DNA of 64,000 bases, from contig NZ_LZKR01000156.1 in the NCBI RefSeq assembly GCF_001672915.1, positions 62,001 through 126,000 of the forward strand. Reading direction: 5' to 3'. The notes below the pieces were generated by a model, which was given only the letters and a program-made list of their open reading frames with translations, searched no databases and was not told where the DNA came from. The first letter of the stretch is position 1. Every line of letters begins with the position of its first letter. Shown here piece by piece: positions 43,934-53,487 of this stretch. Source of the stretch: Mycobacterium sp. 1245805.9. GTDB taxonomy: Bacteria > Actinomycetota > Actinomycetes > Mycobacteriales > Mycobacteriaceae. Both the position numbers and the translations under genes were made by a program.

Positions 43934-44593
43934 ATGGCTAATACCTTGCAGGCGCCCAAGGTCGCGACCGTGCTCGACCGGATGTACACCGAATCGAAAA
44001 ATCAGATGTCGCGGTTGCGAGAAAGGGTCGGCGATTTCGACCGGCCGATGAGCGCGCAGGAGCGCGCCGACGCGATGAGCGAGTTCTACATTCCGGTGAC
44101 GCCCGAATCCGGCCGATTGCTTTATGCGCTGGTGCGGGCCACCCGCCCGGCCACGGTCGTGGAGTTCGGCATGTCCTTCGGCATCTCCGCGGTTCACCTG
44201 GCCGCGGCGGTGCGCGACAACGGCACCGGCCGGGTGGTGACCACCGAGCTCAGCGCCACCAAGATCGCCGCGGCCAAGCAGACGTTCGCCGAGACCGGCC
44301 TGGACGACGTGATCACCATTCTCGAGGGAGACGCGCTGACCACGCTGGAAAAGCTGGACGGCTCCGTCGATTTCGTGCTGCTCGACGGGTGGAAGGACCT
44401 CTACCTCCCGGTGATCGAGCTGCTCGAACCGCGCCTGAAGACCGGCGCGCTGATCGTCGCCGACAACGCCAGTGCCGCGGATATGCGGCCGTACCTGGAC
44501 CGGGTGCGGGACCCGGACAACGGCTACGTCAGCTTCAACTTCCTCGTCCGGGAAAGCGACAGCATGGAAATCAGCTGCCGCACCGGCGATTAA
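43934..44593 (+). CDS. Class I O-methyltransferase (caffeoyl-CoA-type fold)
   Basis: A 219-aa SAM-dependent O-methyltransferase of the small COMT/methyltransferase_3 group. The SAM loop is VVEFGMSFGISAVHLA, the second acidic strand VVTTELS, then the metal-site region FVLLDGWKDLYLPV and IVADNAS. Substrates in bacteria are phenolics or hydroxylated metabolites; here unknown. ATG 43934 was chosen. It is divergent from the M-box operon and convergent with the acyltransferase (stops 3 nt apart). Confidence 0.9.
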   Translation: MANTLQAPKVATVLDRMYTESKNQMSRLRERVGDFDRPMSAQERADAMSEFYIPVTPESGRLLYALVRATRPATVVEFGMSFGISAVHLAAAVRDNGTGRVVTTELSATKIAAAKQTFAETGLDDVITILEGDALTTLEKLDGSVDFVLLDGWKDLYLPVIELLEPRLKTGALIVADNASAADMRPYLDRVRDPDNGYVSFNFLVRESDSMEISCRTGD

Positions 44594-44596
44594 CGG

Positions 44597-46687
44597 TTAT
44601 CTCAGGGATTCCTCGAGCCAGGGCGTCAGCCATTTCACCCCTTCGGGGGTGAGATGGACGCCGTCGCTGCGCACCTTGATGCCGTCGACCTTGGTCGTGT
44701 AAACCCCGTCGGGGCAGAGCTTCTTGTTCAGGTCGAGGATCTGGACGCCCCCGTGCTGGGCGACCGTCTTGCGCAGCATGGTGTTCCAGAGGTTGACGCG
44801 ATCGGGCTGGTCCTCCGGGTACAGCCGGCCGTCCGGCTTCTCGCCGCCCCGGCTGTACGGCACGGTCGCCACCACCACACGAATTCCGTTGGCGCTCAGG
44901 ATGTTCAGCGCGCGCTGTAATTCGCCGTTGAGGTAGGCGTCGAAGGTCGGATCGCCGATATGGGTCCATTGCCCTTCGTTGACCCGATCGACCGTCTCCC
45001 AGCGGCCGATGATCAGCAGCGCGACGTCGGGCTGATCCTGGCCGAGCTGCGCCGACCACCTGATGGGCCAGCCGTCGCATTCGGGTCTCTGCTCAAGTGT
45101 TTGGCCGATGTACCGATACGGCGTGCCGCGCACCAGGCTGCAGCCGATGACGGTGTGGTCGAGGAACGCGAAGCCGGGCGTCGGTGGCAGATAATGCATC
45201 CAGGTCCACCCGATCGAGTCGCCGAAGACCGAAACGGTGAAGGGCCGGTGGGGATCGCGCGGCGCCGGGCGGGCACCACCGGGCGGGGACGGCGAGACCG
45301 CGGCCACGGCCGAGACCCCCGGCGGCAGGCCCTCGCGCAGGCCGGGTCCGGTGCCCACGGGGACCACCAACAGCGTGACCGCGGCGGCGCCGGCGGCGGT
45401 GGCCGCCGCGAGCGGCAGCAGCGGCACCCGCGCCGGCCGCCACCGCCGGATGGGTTGTTCGATCAGCCACCAGGACGCGGCGGCGATCACCACGGTGGCG
45501 GCGCACCGCGCGCCGAACAGCGGCAGCCCGGACCAACCGGTGCGTTCCCCGTTGAGGGCCAGGAAGATTGGCCAGTGCCACAGGTAGACGCCGTAGGAGA
45601 TGGTGCCGAGCCACACCAGGGGACGCAGGGCCAGGATGCGGGCGATGGCGCCGCGCTGCTCCATCGCCACCGGGGCGACCACGAGGACGGACGCGACCGC
45701 GACCCCGATCAGCAGACCGTGCCGGAACTCGCCGGCGCGGCCCGACGCGAAGTGCGTCGCCGCCGCCAGACCCGCCACACCGAACAGCGGCAGGAAGCGG
45801 GCGACCCGCCGTCCCCACCGGCTCCGGATGAGGCACCAGCCGCGGTTCATCGACGGCCAATCCCGCACCAGCAGGGCCGCCGCCGCGGCGCCGGTGAGCA
45901 ACGCCTCCGCGCGGGTGTCGGTGCCGAAATAGATCCGGTCCCGCGTGGAGTCGGAGGCCAGGACGATCGCGACGGCCGCGGAGGCGAGCGCGCCGGTGGT
46001 GGCGATCAGGAAGGTGGCGAACCGCACCCCGCCGACGGTGGCCCGCCGAAAGTAGCGCCTGGCCCGCGCGGCCAGCAGCAGGGTCACCGCGATGAGCAGG
46101 ACCGGCCAGATGAAGTAGTACTGCTCCTCCACTCCGAGCGACCAGGTGTGCTGCAGCGGCGACGGCGGGGCCCCCTGGGTGAAGTAGTCGGTCTTCTGGG
46201 CCACGAACCGCCAATTCGCGACCCACAGGAACGCGGCGATCGCGTCGTCGCGTAGTCCGGTGAGCGACTGGCTCGGCAGGAGTTCGCGGGCCGCGCCCAC
46301 GGTGAGCACCATCAACACCAGCGCCGGCAGCAGCCGTCGCGCCCGCCGAATCCAAAAGCCGGTCAGCTCAATTCGGCCGGTGCGCTGGAGTTCGTCGAGC
46401 AGCAGCGAGGTGATCAGGAATCCGCTGAGGACGAAGAAGATGTCGACGCCGATGAATCCGCCGGCCACGCCCGGGATGCCGCCGTGCCCGACGAGCACCA
46501 GCGTGACCGCGATCGCGCGGAGCCCGTCGAGCGCCGGGATGCCGCTGCGCCGTTCCGGTTGATCCCAGATCGCGATGCGCCCGGCGCGGCGCACTGGAGC
46601 GACCCATCGCGGGCGCCGAGCAGAACGCGCCGGTGCGGGATTCCTCCCGCCCGGCTCAGTGTCCGCCGTTAACGCGTCCTGGCCCAT
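44597..46687 (-). CDS. OafA/YrhL-type acyltransferase with SGNH domain (Rv0111-like)
   Basis: A 696-aa membrane acyltransferase-3 protein. About ten transmembrane helices span residues 50-430, with ALDGLRAIAVTLVLVGH carrying the catalytic His, and FFVLSGFLI and SLGVEEQYYF as conserved motifs. The periplasmic C-terminal SGNH domain begins SVFGDSIGW and ends with DGVHLTPEG. Such proteins O-acetylate or succinylate envelope glycans. It corresponds in order and length to Rv0111. Confidence 0.93.
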   Translation of the reverse strand: MGQDALTADTEPGGRNPAPARSARRPRWVAPVRRAGRIAIWDQPERRSGIPALDGLRAIAVTLVLVGHGGIPGVAGGFIGVDIFFVLSGFLITSLLLDELQRTGRIELTGFWIRRARRLLPALVLMVLTVGAARELLPSQSLTGLRDDAIAAFLWVANWRFVAQKTDYFTQGAPPSPLQHTWSLGVEEQYYFIWPVLLIAVTLLLAARARRYFRRATVGGVRFATFLIATTGALASAAVAIVLASDSTRDRIYFGTDTRAEALLTGAAAAALLVRDWPSMNRGWCLIRSRWGRRVARFLPLFGVAGLAAATHFASGRAGEFRHGLLIGVAVASVLVVAPVAMEQRGAIARILALRPLVWLGTISYGVYLWHWPIFLALNGERTGWSGLPLFGARCAATVVIAAASWWLIEQPIRRWRPARVPLLPLAAATAAGAAAVTLLVVPVGTGPGLREGLPPGVSAVAAVSPSPPGGARPAPRDPHRPFTVSVFGDSIGWTWMHYLPPTPGFAFLDHTVIGCSLVRGTPYRYIGQTLEQRPECDGWPIRWSAQLGQDQPDVALLIIGRWETVDRVNEGQWTHIGDPTFDAYLNGELQRALNILSANGIRVVVATVPYSRGGEKPDGRLYPEDQPDRVNLWNTMLRKTVAQHGGVQILDLNKKLCPDGVYTTKVDGIKVRSDGVHLTPEGVKWLTPWLEESLR

Positions 46688-46779
46688 GCCGATACGTCGC
46701 TGCCCCTCCTCGTGATCGCAGCCAGCCTAATTGCGGGGGCGCCCGGAAAGCCGGAAAGACACGCGCCCCCGGGACCGCA

Positions 46780-47988
46780 TCAGAGGGGAAATCGGTTGCG
46801 GATCCCGTTGAAGCGCTCCCACATCAACGCGGTGCGTTCGGCGCTGGTGACGCGCGCGGTTTCCGGCGGCAACGCGCGCTCGAGGTCGGCGTGTTCGACC
46901 AGCCGCGTCGTCAGCGCCGCGGGCTCACCCGCGAGCATGTGCCGGTAGGTGAGGTTTCCCCGTTCGAATCCCTGGGTGTCGATCCAGTTGTGAAAGCCCG
47001 GGTCCTGGTGGGCAAGAATCAGTCTGACTTTGCCGTCTTCGTCGACGGATGCGCGGCTGGGCGTGTAGCTCACCGGCCGGTAGAGGAAGTCCATGCTGGT
47101 GAAGTACGCCCCCATGTTGGTGATCATCCACAACCCCTCGTGGGCGTCGAACTCGACGATGAGGGCTTCGTCGGGGCCCAGTTCCCAGTACATGTTGGCG
47201 GCGGACCGGCCGCGTCGGGCGTCCGCATCCGATGCGTCCGCGCGGGGGAACCGGTTCGGATGTTCGGCGTCGACGCCGCCGTGGGTGAACGGGAACTCGG
47301 GCCAGTCGCTCATCAGCCCGGTGACGAAATCACCCGCCCAGCGCATGGCGGCGGTCATGGTGTCGGGGGTGGGCAGCGGCTTCGGCGAGGTCATGTCGAT
47401 GCGCTCGATCCGCATTCGGGCGGGGCGCTCGTCCCAGCGGTCGAAGCCTTGGCGGATGAACAGCTTGCGCGAGTGCGCGGTGGTCGGCAGCCAGTTCGGG
47501 TCGCGCTCGGGACCGCCGATATACAGCTCGAAGGTGCCGTCGGGCTCGACGCGCAGCTGGTGGCCGAGCAGGTTGACCTCCGGCACGTCGCCGAACGGTT
47601 CGTGCAGGACGTGCGGGCCGGCCGGGCGCGCCCCCTGCACGGTGATGTTGAAAAAGGGTGCGGTGCCGCGGGTTCCGGTGATCCGGTACGTCGACTCGCC
47701 GTCGATCCAGACCTGTTGGTAGGTGAAATCGGCGCAGTCCCCGCCCAGTTTGCGGGTCGGGTTGCAGAACGCGTGCAGCACCGGATAGCGGGTGTCGCGG
47801 GTTTCCAGGGCCAGGTCGAAGGCTTGCCCAAGGTTCTGGGTGAGGAAGCGAAACGCGTCGGCGCGCTGCAGGCCGGAGGTCGCGTTGAAATCCTTGAACG
47901 CCTGCTTGCCGGCGGCCTTCAGTCGCTCGCAGAATTCGCTCCACGCGCGGTCCAGCGCCGCGTCGTCGGGACCGTCACCGAAAGTCAC
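46780..47988 (-). CDS. DUF1214-like protein, last gene of the GntR-arm operon
   Basis: A 402-aa protein with DUF1214-like features: YRITGTRGTAPFFNITVQGA, LGPDEALIVEFDAHEGLWMI and RLILAHQDPGFHNWIDTQG. It is related at low identity to the protein at 10.4 kb, and here too it neighbours a sulfotransferase and an LLM enzyme. No signal peptide is seen. Function unknown. It starts 24 nt after the TIM-barrel gene and closes an eight-gene operon. Confidence 0.75.
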   Translation of the reverse strand: MTFGDGPDDAALDRAWSEFCERLKAAGKQAFKDFNATSGLQRADAFRFLTQNLGQAFDLALETRDTRYPVLHAFCNPTRKLGGDCADFTYQQVWIDGESTYRITGTRGTAPFFNITVQGARPAGPHVLHEPFGDVPEVNLLGHQLRVEPDGTFELYIGGPERDPNWLPTTAHSRKLFIRQGFDRWDERPARMRIERIDMTSPKPLPTPDTMTAAMRWAGDFVTGLMSDWPEFPFTHGGVDAEHPNRFPRADASDADARRGRSAANMYWELGPDEALIVEFDAHEGLWMITNMGAYFTSMDFLYRPVSYTPSRASVDEDGKVRLILAHQDPGFHNWIDTQGFERGNLTYRHMLAGEPAALTTRLVEHADLERALPPETARVTSAERTALMWERFNGIRNRFPL

Positions 47989-48012
47989 TGTGCCCCTGCC
48001 TTTCTCGGCTGC

Positions 48013-48774
48013 TCAGCCGGCGAGCCTGTCGAGCATTGCGGTCACGGCCGCGCACGCGCGCCCGGCCGCCGCTAACCTGCCCTCCGCGTCGATGCGGGGG
48101 CCGAGCAATTCCAGGTCGAATCCGAACCGGTAGCCCCCGGCCAACGCCTGGGCTACGAAGGATTCGATCGGAATCGCGCCGTCACCGGGCACCGCGCGGG
48201 CCGGGAGGGCGCGGTCGCCCAGCACGTAATCGCTCAACTGGATCAGTTGGGTTCGGGGCAGCGCCCGCCGCAGCAGTTCCGCGAGACCGGCTTCGGCCCA
48301 GCAGTGGAACAGGTCGATGCAGATCCCGAGTCCGGCCAGCTCGGCGAGGGTGATCGTGTCACGCAGGCTGTGTGCGAAATGGATGTCGGCGTACAGGCTC
48401 GACGCGTTCTCGATGGCCAGGCCGACCCCAGCCCGCTCGGCCTGTTGCACACACGGCTCGATCGCGCGGCAAAACCGCTCGGCCGCCCGCTCCCAGGTGA
48501 GCCCGTCCCGGCCGCCCGTGAGCAGGTAGATGCACCGTGCCCCCGTGGCCGCGGCCGCATCGATCAGCCGGGACAGGTCCGTCCCGGCGCCGAACAGGTG
48601 GTAGACCGCCTCGACCGCGTACCCTTCGGCGCCGATCAGGCGAACGAAGCCGGGGTCGAGGAGCTGCGTGTCGAGGACGCTGAGGTGCCGCAGGCCAAGG
48701 GCCTTCCAATTCTGGTGCAGCTCAGCGGTATCCGCACCGAGGAACGTCACGTTGTGGACCGATAGCGCGCGCAC
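48013..48774 (-). CDS. Sugar-phosphate isomerase/epimerase-like TIM-barrel protein
   Basis: A 253-aa xylose-isomerase-like TIM barrel. Metal-ligand residues are visible in VGLAIENASS (Glu), LGICIDLFHCW (Asp/His) and FGFDLELLG (Glu). It probably isomerises or dehydrates a small hydroxylated compound. GTG 48774 lies 7 nt after the sulfotransferase stop. In this cluster it may handle a ring-opened or sugar-like intermediate. Confidence 0.8.
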   Translation of the reverse strand: MRALSVHNVTFLGADTAELHQNWKALGLRHLSVLDTQLLDPGFVRLIGAEGYAVEAVYHLFGAGTDLSRLIDAAAATGARCIYLLTGGRDGLTWERAAERFCRAIEPCVQQAERAGVGLAIENASSLYADIHFAHSLRDTITLAELAGLGICIDLFHCWAEAGLAELLRRALPRTQLIQLSDYVLGDRALPARAVPGDGAIPIESFVAQALAGGYRFGFDLELLGPRIDAEGRLAAAGRACAAVTAMLDRLAG

Positions 48775-48781
48775 GAGTGTC

Positions 48782-49951
48782 TCAGTCCCGCTTTTCGATG
48801 CTGACCCCGAACCGCTCCCGGAAGGGCGCGAACTCGGCGTGCAGGTCGTCGAGGTTCTCGCCAATGTCGGTCAGCAACCGGGTGGAGTAGCGGAACTTCC
48901 CGTAGCGGTCGCCGCGGTTGTAGGCCAGGTAGTCGCGCATCGACGCCTCGGCCTCGCCGGTGAGGGCCCGCCCGCAAAAGGCGTAGTAGCGCCCGACGGT
49001 CGCGACCGGGTCCGCGATGAAGTCGGCGTAGGGGACGTGCAGGATCCGCGGGTCGTCGACCAGCGGGTTGGTCATGGTGTTGGCGATGCTGGCCCGGGTC
49101 ATCTCGAGATGCTTCTTCGCCTCGACCGCGAGGTCGATCGGGCCGACGATACCGTCGAGGATGTCGGCCATCATCATGGTGCGCGACGCCGCGACCTGGA
49201 CCGGGTCACGATGCAGCCAGAGCAGGTTAGCGTCGGGATAGGTAGCGAACAGCTCCTTGAGCCGAAAGCCGTGGAATCCCTTCAGCACCCAGTACTTTCG
49301 GGGCCGGTGGTACTGAAACTGCTGGAGCATCGCCTTGTGCAGGCGGTACTGCGCGGCCGCATCCGTCGGCAGGCCACCGACGAGGGTCTGCATCGGCACC
49401 CGCCACCACGCCGTCGGCGTCATCACCCGAAAGTCGAACGCCCAGGTGCGCTCGTCCTCGGGGAGACCGTCGCCGAGCATGTCGTTGTACGGGTGGCTGA
49501 GCAGCCATTTGGGCATCTTCGCGTTGATCTCGCGCCAGTCGGCGTCCGCCTGGGTCCGGCGGGGGTCGTCCGGGCGGGTGGTGCCGGGAGGGGGCGACGG
49601 GTACATCACCTCCCAGAACCGCAGCGCACGCGCGTGCGGGTCCACCGCCATCAGCGCGTGCACGAGCGTGGTGCCCGAGCGCGGTTCCCCCGTCACGAAC
49701 ATCGGGTGATCGACCACCTCGGCGGCGATCGGATGGCGGTTGCGGTCCTCGATCAGCTCCAGCCGCGACGTCAGCAGCCAGTGACAAACGGCTTCGGCTT
49801 GTTCAATGCCGTTGGCGTCCAGGCCGATACCGTTGAGGTGGCCGACGGCCAGGCGGAACCGCTCCGGCAGGGTCGGGTCGCCGTAGTCGTCCAGTCCCGT
49901 CTCGGCCTGCGCGCGGGCAAGCATCGCGGACGCATCGAGCCGCGGCGTCAT
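48782..49951 (-). CDS. Sulfotransferase-family protein
   Basis: A 389-aa paralogue of the sulfotransferase at 8.6 kb. PAPS-binding motifs are GEPRSGTTLVHALM and WLHRDPVQVAASR. The N-terminal cap with TGLDDYGDPTLPERF is the same layout. ATG 49951 overlaps the LLM gene stop by 4 nt (ATGA). Its place in a catabolic operon is unusual: it may sulfate a hydroxylated intermediate for export or detoxification. Confidence 0.85.
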   Translation of the reverse strand: MTPRLDASAMLARAQAETGLDDYGDPTLPERFRLAVGHLNGIGLDANGIEQAEAVCHWLLTSRLELIEDRNRHPIAAEVVDHPMFVTGEPRSGTTLVHALMAVDPHARALRFWEVMYPSPPPGTTRPDDPRRTQADADWREINAKMPKWLLSHPYNDMLGDGLPEDERTWAFDFRVMTPTAWWRVPMQTLVGGLPTDAAAQYRLHKAMLQQFQYHRPRKYWVLKGFHGFRLKELFATYPDANLLWLHRDPVQVAASRTMMMADILDGIVGPIDLAVEAKKHLEMTRASIANTMTNPLVDDPRILHVPYADFIADPVATVGRYYAFCGRALTGEAEASMRDYLAYNRGDRYGKFRYSTRLLTDIGENLDDLHAEFAPFRERFGVSIEKRD

Positions 49952-51075
49952 GGTTGCCCTGCACATAGAGTCAACAGCTCGTCCTCCGTCTCGCGCACGT
50001 TGGCGGCCGACGCGGCGCTGAATTCGAGCCCGGCCATCGCCGCGTAGTCCAGGATCTTGGGGACGCGGAGCCCGGCGTCCACATAGGACTTGATGGCTCG
50101 GGCCACCTGTTGCGGCGTGCCGTGCGGGACGACCGCCCGAATCGCGTCGGGATCGACGCGGCCCAGGAAGTCGACGATGCGTTCCCGCGTGAGCGTGGTC
50201 GGGTCGATGTCATGGAATCCGCCCCAGTCATCGCCCATCGGATGGTCAAAGCCGAATTGGCGCAGGACCTCCGCCGATACCTGCAGCAGGAACGCGGCCA
50301 CCAGCGGGGCGCGGACGATCTCCTCTATCGCGTCATCGTCGGCACCGATCAGGCACACCTGCACATAGGCCGGGGTGATCGCCATCGGGTCGCGGCCGGC
50401 CCGCTCGGCCGATTGCCTTACCGCGCCGAGCATCTCGGCGTAGTGCTCGGGGCTCCTTGCCCCGGCCGGCCACCAACCATCGGCGTAACGCCCGACGATG
50501 TCGAGCATCCGCGGCCCGCTGGCGCCGATCCAGATCGGCGGGAACTGCCCCCGGTAGGGCTCGGCGTCCAACAGGGCGTGATTTAGCCGGTAGAACCGCC
50601 CCTCGAAGTCCACCGGCCCGTCGCTGTCCCAAAGCAGGCGGATGACTTTCAGCGCCTCCTCGAAGCGGCTGACGGGTCGGGCGAAGTCGAATCCGTAGGG
50701 CACGATGTTTTCGGTCTCACCGCTGCCCAGGCCCAGGATGAATCGCCCACGCGACAGGTGATCGATGGTCAGCGCGCTTTGGGCCAGCATCGCGGGGTGG
50801 CGACGCACCGTGTCCACGACACAGGTGGCCAGGGGCACCGAATCGGTCAGCACGGCCGCGGCCGCGGCGACCGCCATGCCGTCGAGGTTGCGATGCGGCG
50901 ATGGCGACGCCGTTGCGAGATCGGTGAACTCCGGGGTCCACACCGCGTCGGGCCAAAAGCTCACCATGTGATCGGGCAGCCAGATCGAGTGGTATCGGCC
51001 GGTATCCAGCTCGGCCAGGCCCGACAGGTTCAGCGGGAGCGTGGTGCGCACGAACGCCGCGGGCGAAACCTTCAC
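49948..51075 (-). CDS. LLM-class F420-dependent oxidoreductase
   Basis: A 375-aa F420-type LLM barrel. YHSIWLPDHMVSFWPD is the cofactor/substrate strand, and LSRGRFILGLGSGETENI the conserved glycine motif; the layout resembles phthiodiolone ketoreductase-like enzymes. GTG 51075 overlaps the SDR stop by 4 nt (GTGA); a second GTG at 51087 is possible. It could reduce a ketone or double bond made by the other cluster enzymes. Confidence 0.87.
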   Translation of the reverse strand: MKVSPAAFVRTTLPLNLSGLAELDTGRYHSIWLPDHMVSFWPDAVWTPEFTDLATASPSPHRNLDGMAVAAAAAVLTDSVPLATCVVDTVRRHPAMLAQSALTIDHLSRGRFILGLGSGETENIVPYGFDFARPVSRFEEALKVIRLLWDSDGPVDFEGRFYRLNHALLDAEPYRGQFPPIWIGASGPRMLDIVGRYADGWWPAGARSPEHYAEMLGAVRQSAERAGRDPMAITPAYVQVCLIGADDDAIEEIVRAPLVAAFLLQVSAEVLRQFGFDHPMGDDWGGFHDIDPTTLTRERIVDFLGRVDPDAIRAVVPHGTPQQVARAIKSYVDAGLRVPKILDYAAMAGLEFSAASAANVRETEDELLTLCAGQP

Positions 51076-51845
51076 CGAGTGACCCACTCAGAGTTCAGCG
51101 CGAAGTCCGACATGTACCTGGTCGAGCTCCAGCCGCCGTCGACGACGATCGTCTGCCCGTTGATGAAACTGCCACCGGGCGAGCACAGGAACGCGACGGT
51201 GCTGGCGATGTCGTCGATGGTCCCCAGCCGCTGGTGCGGCGTGAGCTCGGCGTTGATCTTGCGGAATCGCGCGTCCTCCAGCCGCTTTTCGACCATCGGC
51301 GTCACCGTCACGCCGGGCGCGACTGCGTTGCAGCGGATGCCGGCGGCGCCGTACTGGCAGGCGATGTGGGTGGTCAGCGCGGTCAGTCCGCCCTTGGCCG
51401 CGGAGTAGGCGCCGCCGCGCAGGCCGCCGACGACGGCGAAGGTCGACGTGATGTTGATGATCGCCGAGCCGGGACCCATGTGCGGCAGCACCTCGCGCGT
51501 GAGCCGAAACGGCGCCCGCAGCATCAAACCCAGGAAATAGTCCAGTGTTTCGTCGTCGGTTTCGTGTACCGGTTTGGGGTTGCCGACCCCGGCGTTGTTG
51601 ATCAGGAAGTCGACGTGACCCCAGCGGTCGACGGCGGCCCCGACGATGCGCCGCGGCGCGTCGTCGTGGGTCAGGTCGACGGCCAGGGTCGCGACACGAG
51701 CCGGGTCGGCGATGGACTTCTGCAGCTCGGCCAGTCGGTCCTCGTCGCGGCCCGTGCCCAGGACCGCCATTCCCATCTCGGCGAGTCTTTGTGCGCATCC
51801 CAGACCGATGCCGCTGGTTGCGCCCGTGACGATTGCGACCTGCAT
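51072..51845 (-). CDS. Short-chain dehydrogenase/reductase
   Basis: A 257-aa classical SDR. The cofactor motif is TGATSGIG (residues 7-14), NNAG at 83-86, catalytic Ser134, Tyr147 and Lys151 (YSAAK). It interconverts a hydroxyl and a keto group with NAD(P). ATG 51845 starts 1 nt after the ligase stop; an ATG at 51854 overlaps it. One of three SDRs in this cluster. Confidence 0.92.
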   Translation of the reverse strand: MQVAIVTGATSGIGLGCAQRLAEMGMAVLGTGRDEDRLAELQKSIADPARVATLAVDLTHDDAPRRIVGAAVDRWGHVDFLINNAGVGNPKPVHETDDETLDYFLGLMLRAPFRLTREVLPHMGPGSAIINITSTFAVVGGLRGGAYSAAKGGLTALTTHIACQYGAAGIRCNAVAPGVTVTPMVEKRLEDARFRKINAELTPHQRLGTIDDIASTVAFLCSPGGSFINGQTIVVDGGWSSTRYMSDFALNSEWVTR

Positions 51846-51846
51846 G

Positions 51847-53487
51847 TTACCCATCCTGTGGCTCCGCCCGTGTTAAGGCCGCCCTGATCTGATGTTTGAG
51901 GATCTTGCCCGCGTCGTTCTTGGGCAGCGCGTCCCAGACGACCACCTGTTCCGGGGCCTTGAACTTCGCCACGCCCTTGCTTTGCAGCAGGGCGAGCAGG
52001 TCGGCGACGCCCGGCTCTGAGTCGCCCGACGGCACGATCACCGCGCACGCGCGTTCCCCGGTCCGGTCGTCGGGCAGGCCGACGACCGCGATCTCGGCGA
52101 TGCCGGGGTGCTCGGCGAGCAGGTCCTCGACTTCCTTGGCCGAGATGTTCTCGCCGTTGCGGATGATGACGTCCTTGGCCCGGCCGGTCACCACGAGGTA
52201 GTGGCCTTCCAAACCAGCTGAGACCCAGCGACCGAGATCCCCGGTGCGGAAAAACCCTGCGGCATCGAACGACTCGGCATCGTCGCGCCGATGTCGGTAG
52301 CCCAGCAGCATCTGCGGGCCGCGGACGCAGATCTCGCCGTCACCGTCGGACGCGGAGTCGTGGGCGACGAGTTTGATCTCGGCGATGCCGGCCCGCCCGT
52401 CGGTGTCTGCGGCGCGGTCGGCCTCGTCTGGCCGGGGCGCGCCGACGGTGGCGACGGGCACCTCGGTGCAGCCGTACACCCGGGTGACGACCGCACGGTC
52501 GAAATAGTCGGCGGCGCGCCGGATCAGCGACGGCGACACCGCGGCACCGCCGCAGATGAACACCTTCAGGTCGGGCAGGCGGGTGCCGGCGCGCTCGGCG
52601 GCGGACAGCAGCTGCTGCAGGAACGGTGTCGCCCCGGCCATGTGGGTGCAGCGTTCGCGATCCATCAGCGTCACGGCCGCCTCCGGATCCCACCGGTCCA
52701 TCAGCACCGCGGTGGTGCCCAGCAGCAGCGGGCATTCGAACGCGTAGATCGACCCGCCGATGTGGGCGATGGGTGACGGAACCAGGAATGTGTCGCCGGG
52801 CTCGACGTTCCACTGGTCGCGGATCTGACTGATCAGCGCGTGTATCGAATTGTGGCTGTGCAGCACGCCTTTCGGGCGGCCGCTGGTCCCCGACGTGTAC
52901 AGGACCATCCGCGCGGCGTCGGGATCCAGCGCGGGCAGCCGCGCGGGATCGGGGCGATCCTCCAGCAGCGCCGGATACGGTGTGTGCGCACCGGATTCGC
53001 CGCGCAGCACGACGACCTCGGGAGCAGGGCGCATCGCGGCGGTGACGCGTTCGAGCATCGCCGCGTAGTCGTGGCCGCCGAACCGGTGCGGGACGAAGAT
53101 CATCGCGGTCTCGACGTCCTCGAGGATGAAACGCAAATCGCGGTCGCGCAGCGACGGAAGGATCGGGTTCACCACCATCCCAGCCAGCGTCGCGGCGAGA
53201 TAGATGACGGCGGCCTCGTGCCAATTCGGAAGCATGAACGACACCACGCTGCCGGTCGGCATGCGCGCCATCAGGGCGTTTGCCAACCTTGCCGCCTGGC
53301 TGTAGAGCGCGGCGCAATCCAGCCGAGTGTCCCCGTCCACCAACGCCGTTCGCCGCGGCGAGGTCTCGGCGGCCGCCCGCAGCGAATCGGCCAACGTGGT
53401 GCTGACCCACAGCCCACGCCGGTATGCCTCCGCCGCGAACACCGCGTCTCGGTGGGCCCCGGCCATCACGTCCGCCGGCCTAGTCAT
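51847..53487 (-). CDS. Acyl-CoA synthetase (FadD-type)
   Basis: A 546-aa adenylate-forming ligase. The P-loop is YTSGTSGRPKG, the A5 motif VYGCTEVP, the hinge GRAKDVIIRNGENIS and the C-terminal catalytic Lys in NDAGKILK. It should activate a carboxylic acid intermediate as CoA thioester. The N-terminus (MTRPADVMAGAHRD) resembles actinobacterial ring- or terpene-acid ligases. Its ATG overlaps the GntR stop by 8 nt. Confidence 0.92.
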   Translation of the reverse strand: MTRPADVMAGAHRDAVFAAEAYRRGLWVSTTLADSLRAAAETSPRRTALVDGDTRLDCAALYSQAARLANALMARMPTGSVVSFMLPNWHEAAVIYLAATLAGMVVNPILPSLRDRDLRFILEDVETAMIFVPHRFGGHDYAAMLERVTAAMRPAPEVVVLRGESGAHTPYPALLEDRPDPARLPALDPDAARMVLYTSGTSGRPKGVLHSHNSIHALISQIRDQWNVEPGDTFLVPSPIAHIGGSIYAFECPLLLGTTAVLMDRWDPEAAVTLMDRERCTHMAGATPFLQQLLSAAERAGTRLPDLKVFICGGAAVSPSLIRRAADYFDRAVVTRVYGCTEVPVATVGAPRPDEADRAADTDGRAGIAEIKLVAHDSASDGDGEICVRGPQMLLGYRHRRDDAESFDAAGFFRTGDLGRWVSAGLEGHYLVVTGRAKDVIIRNGENISAKEVEDLLAEHPGIAEIAVVGLPDDRTGERACAVIVPSGDSEPGVADLLALLQSKGVAKFKAPEQVVVWDALPKNDAGKILKHQIRAALTRAEPQDG

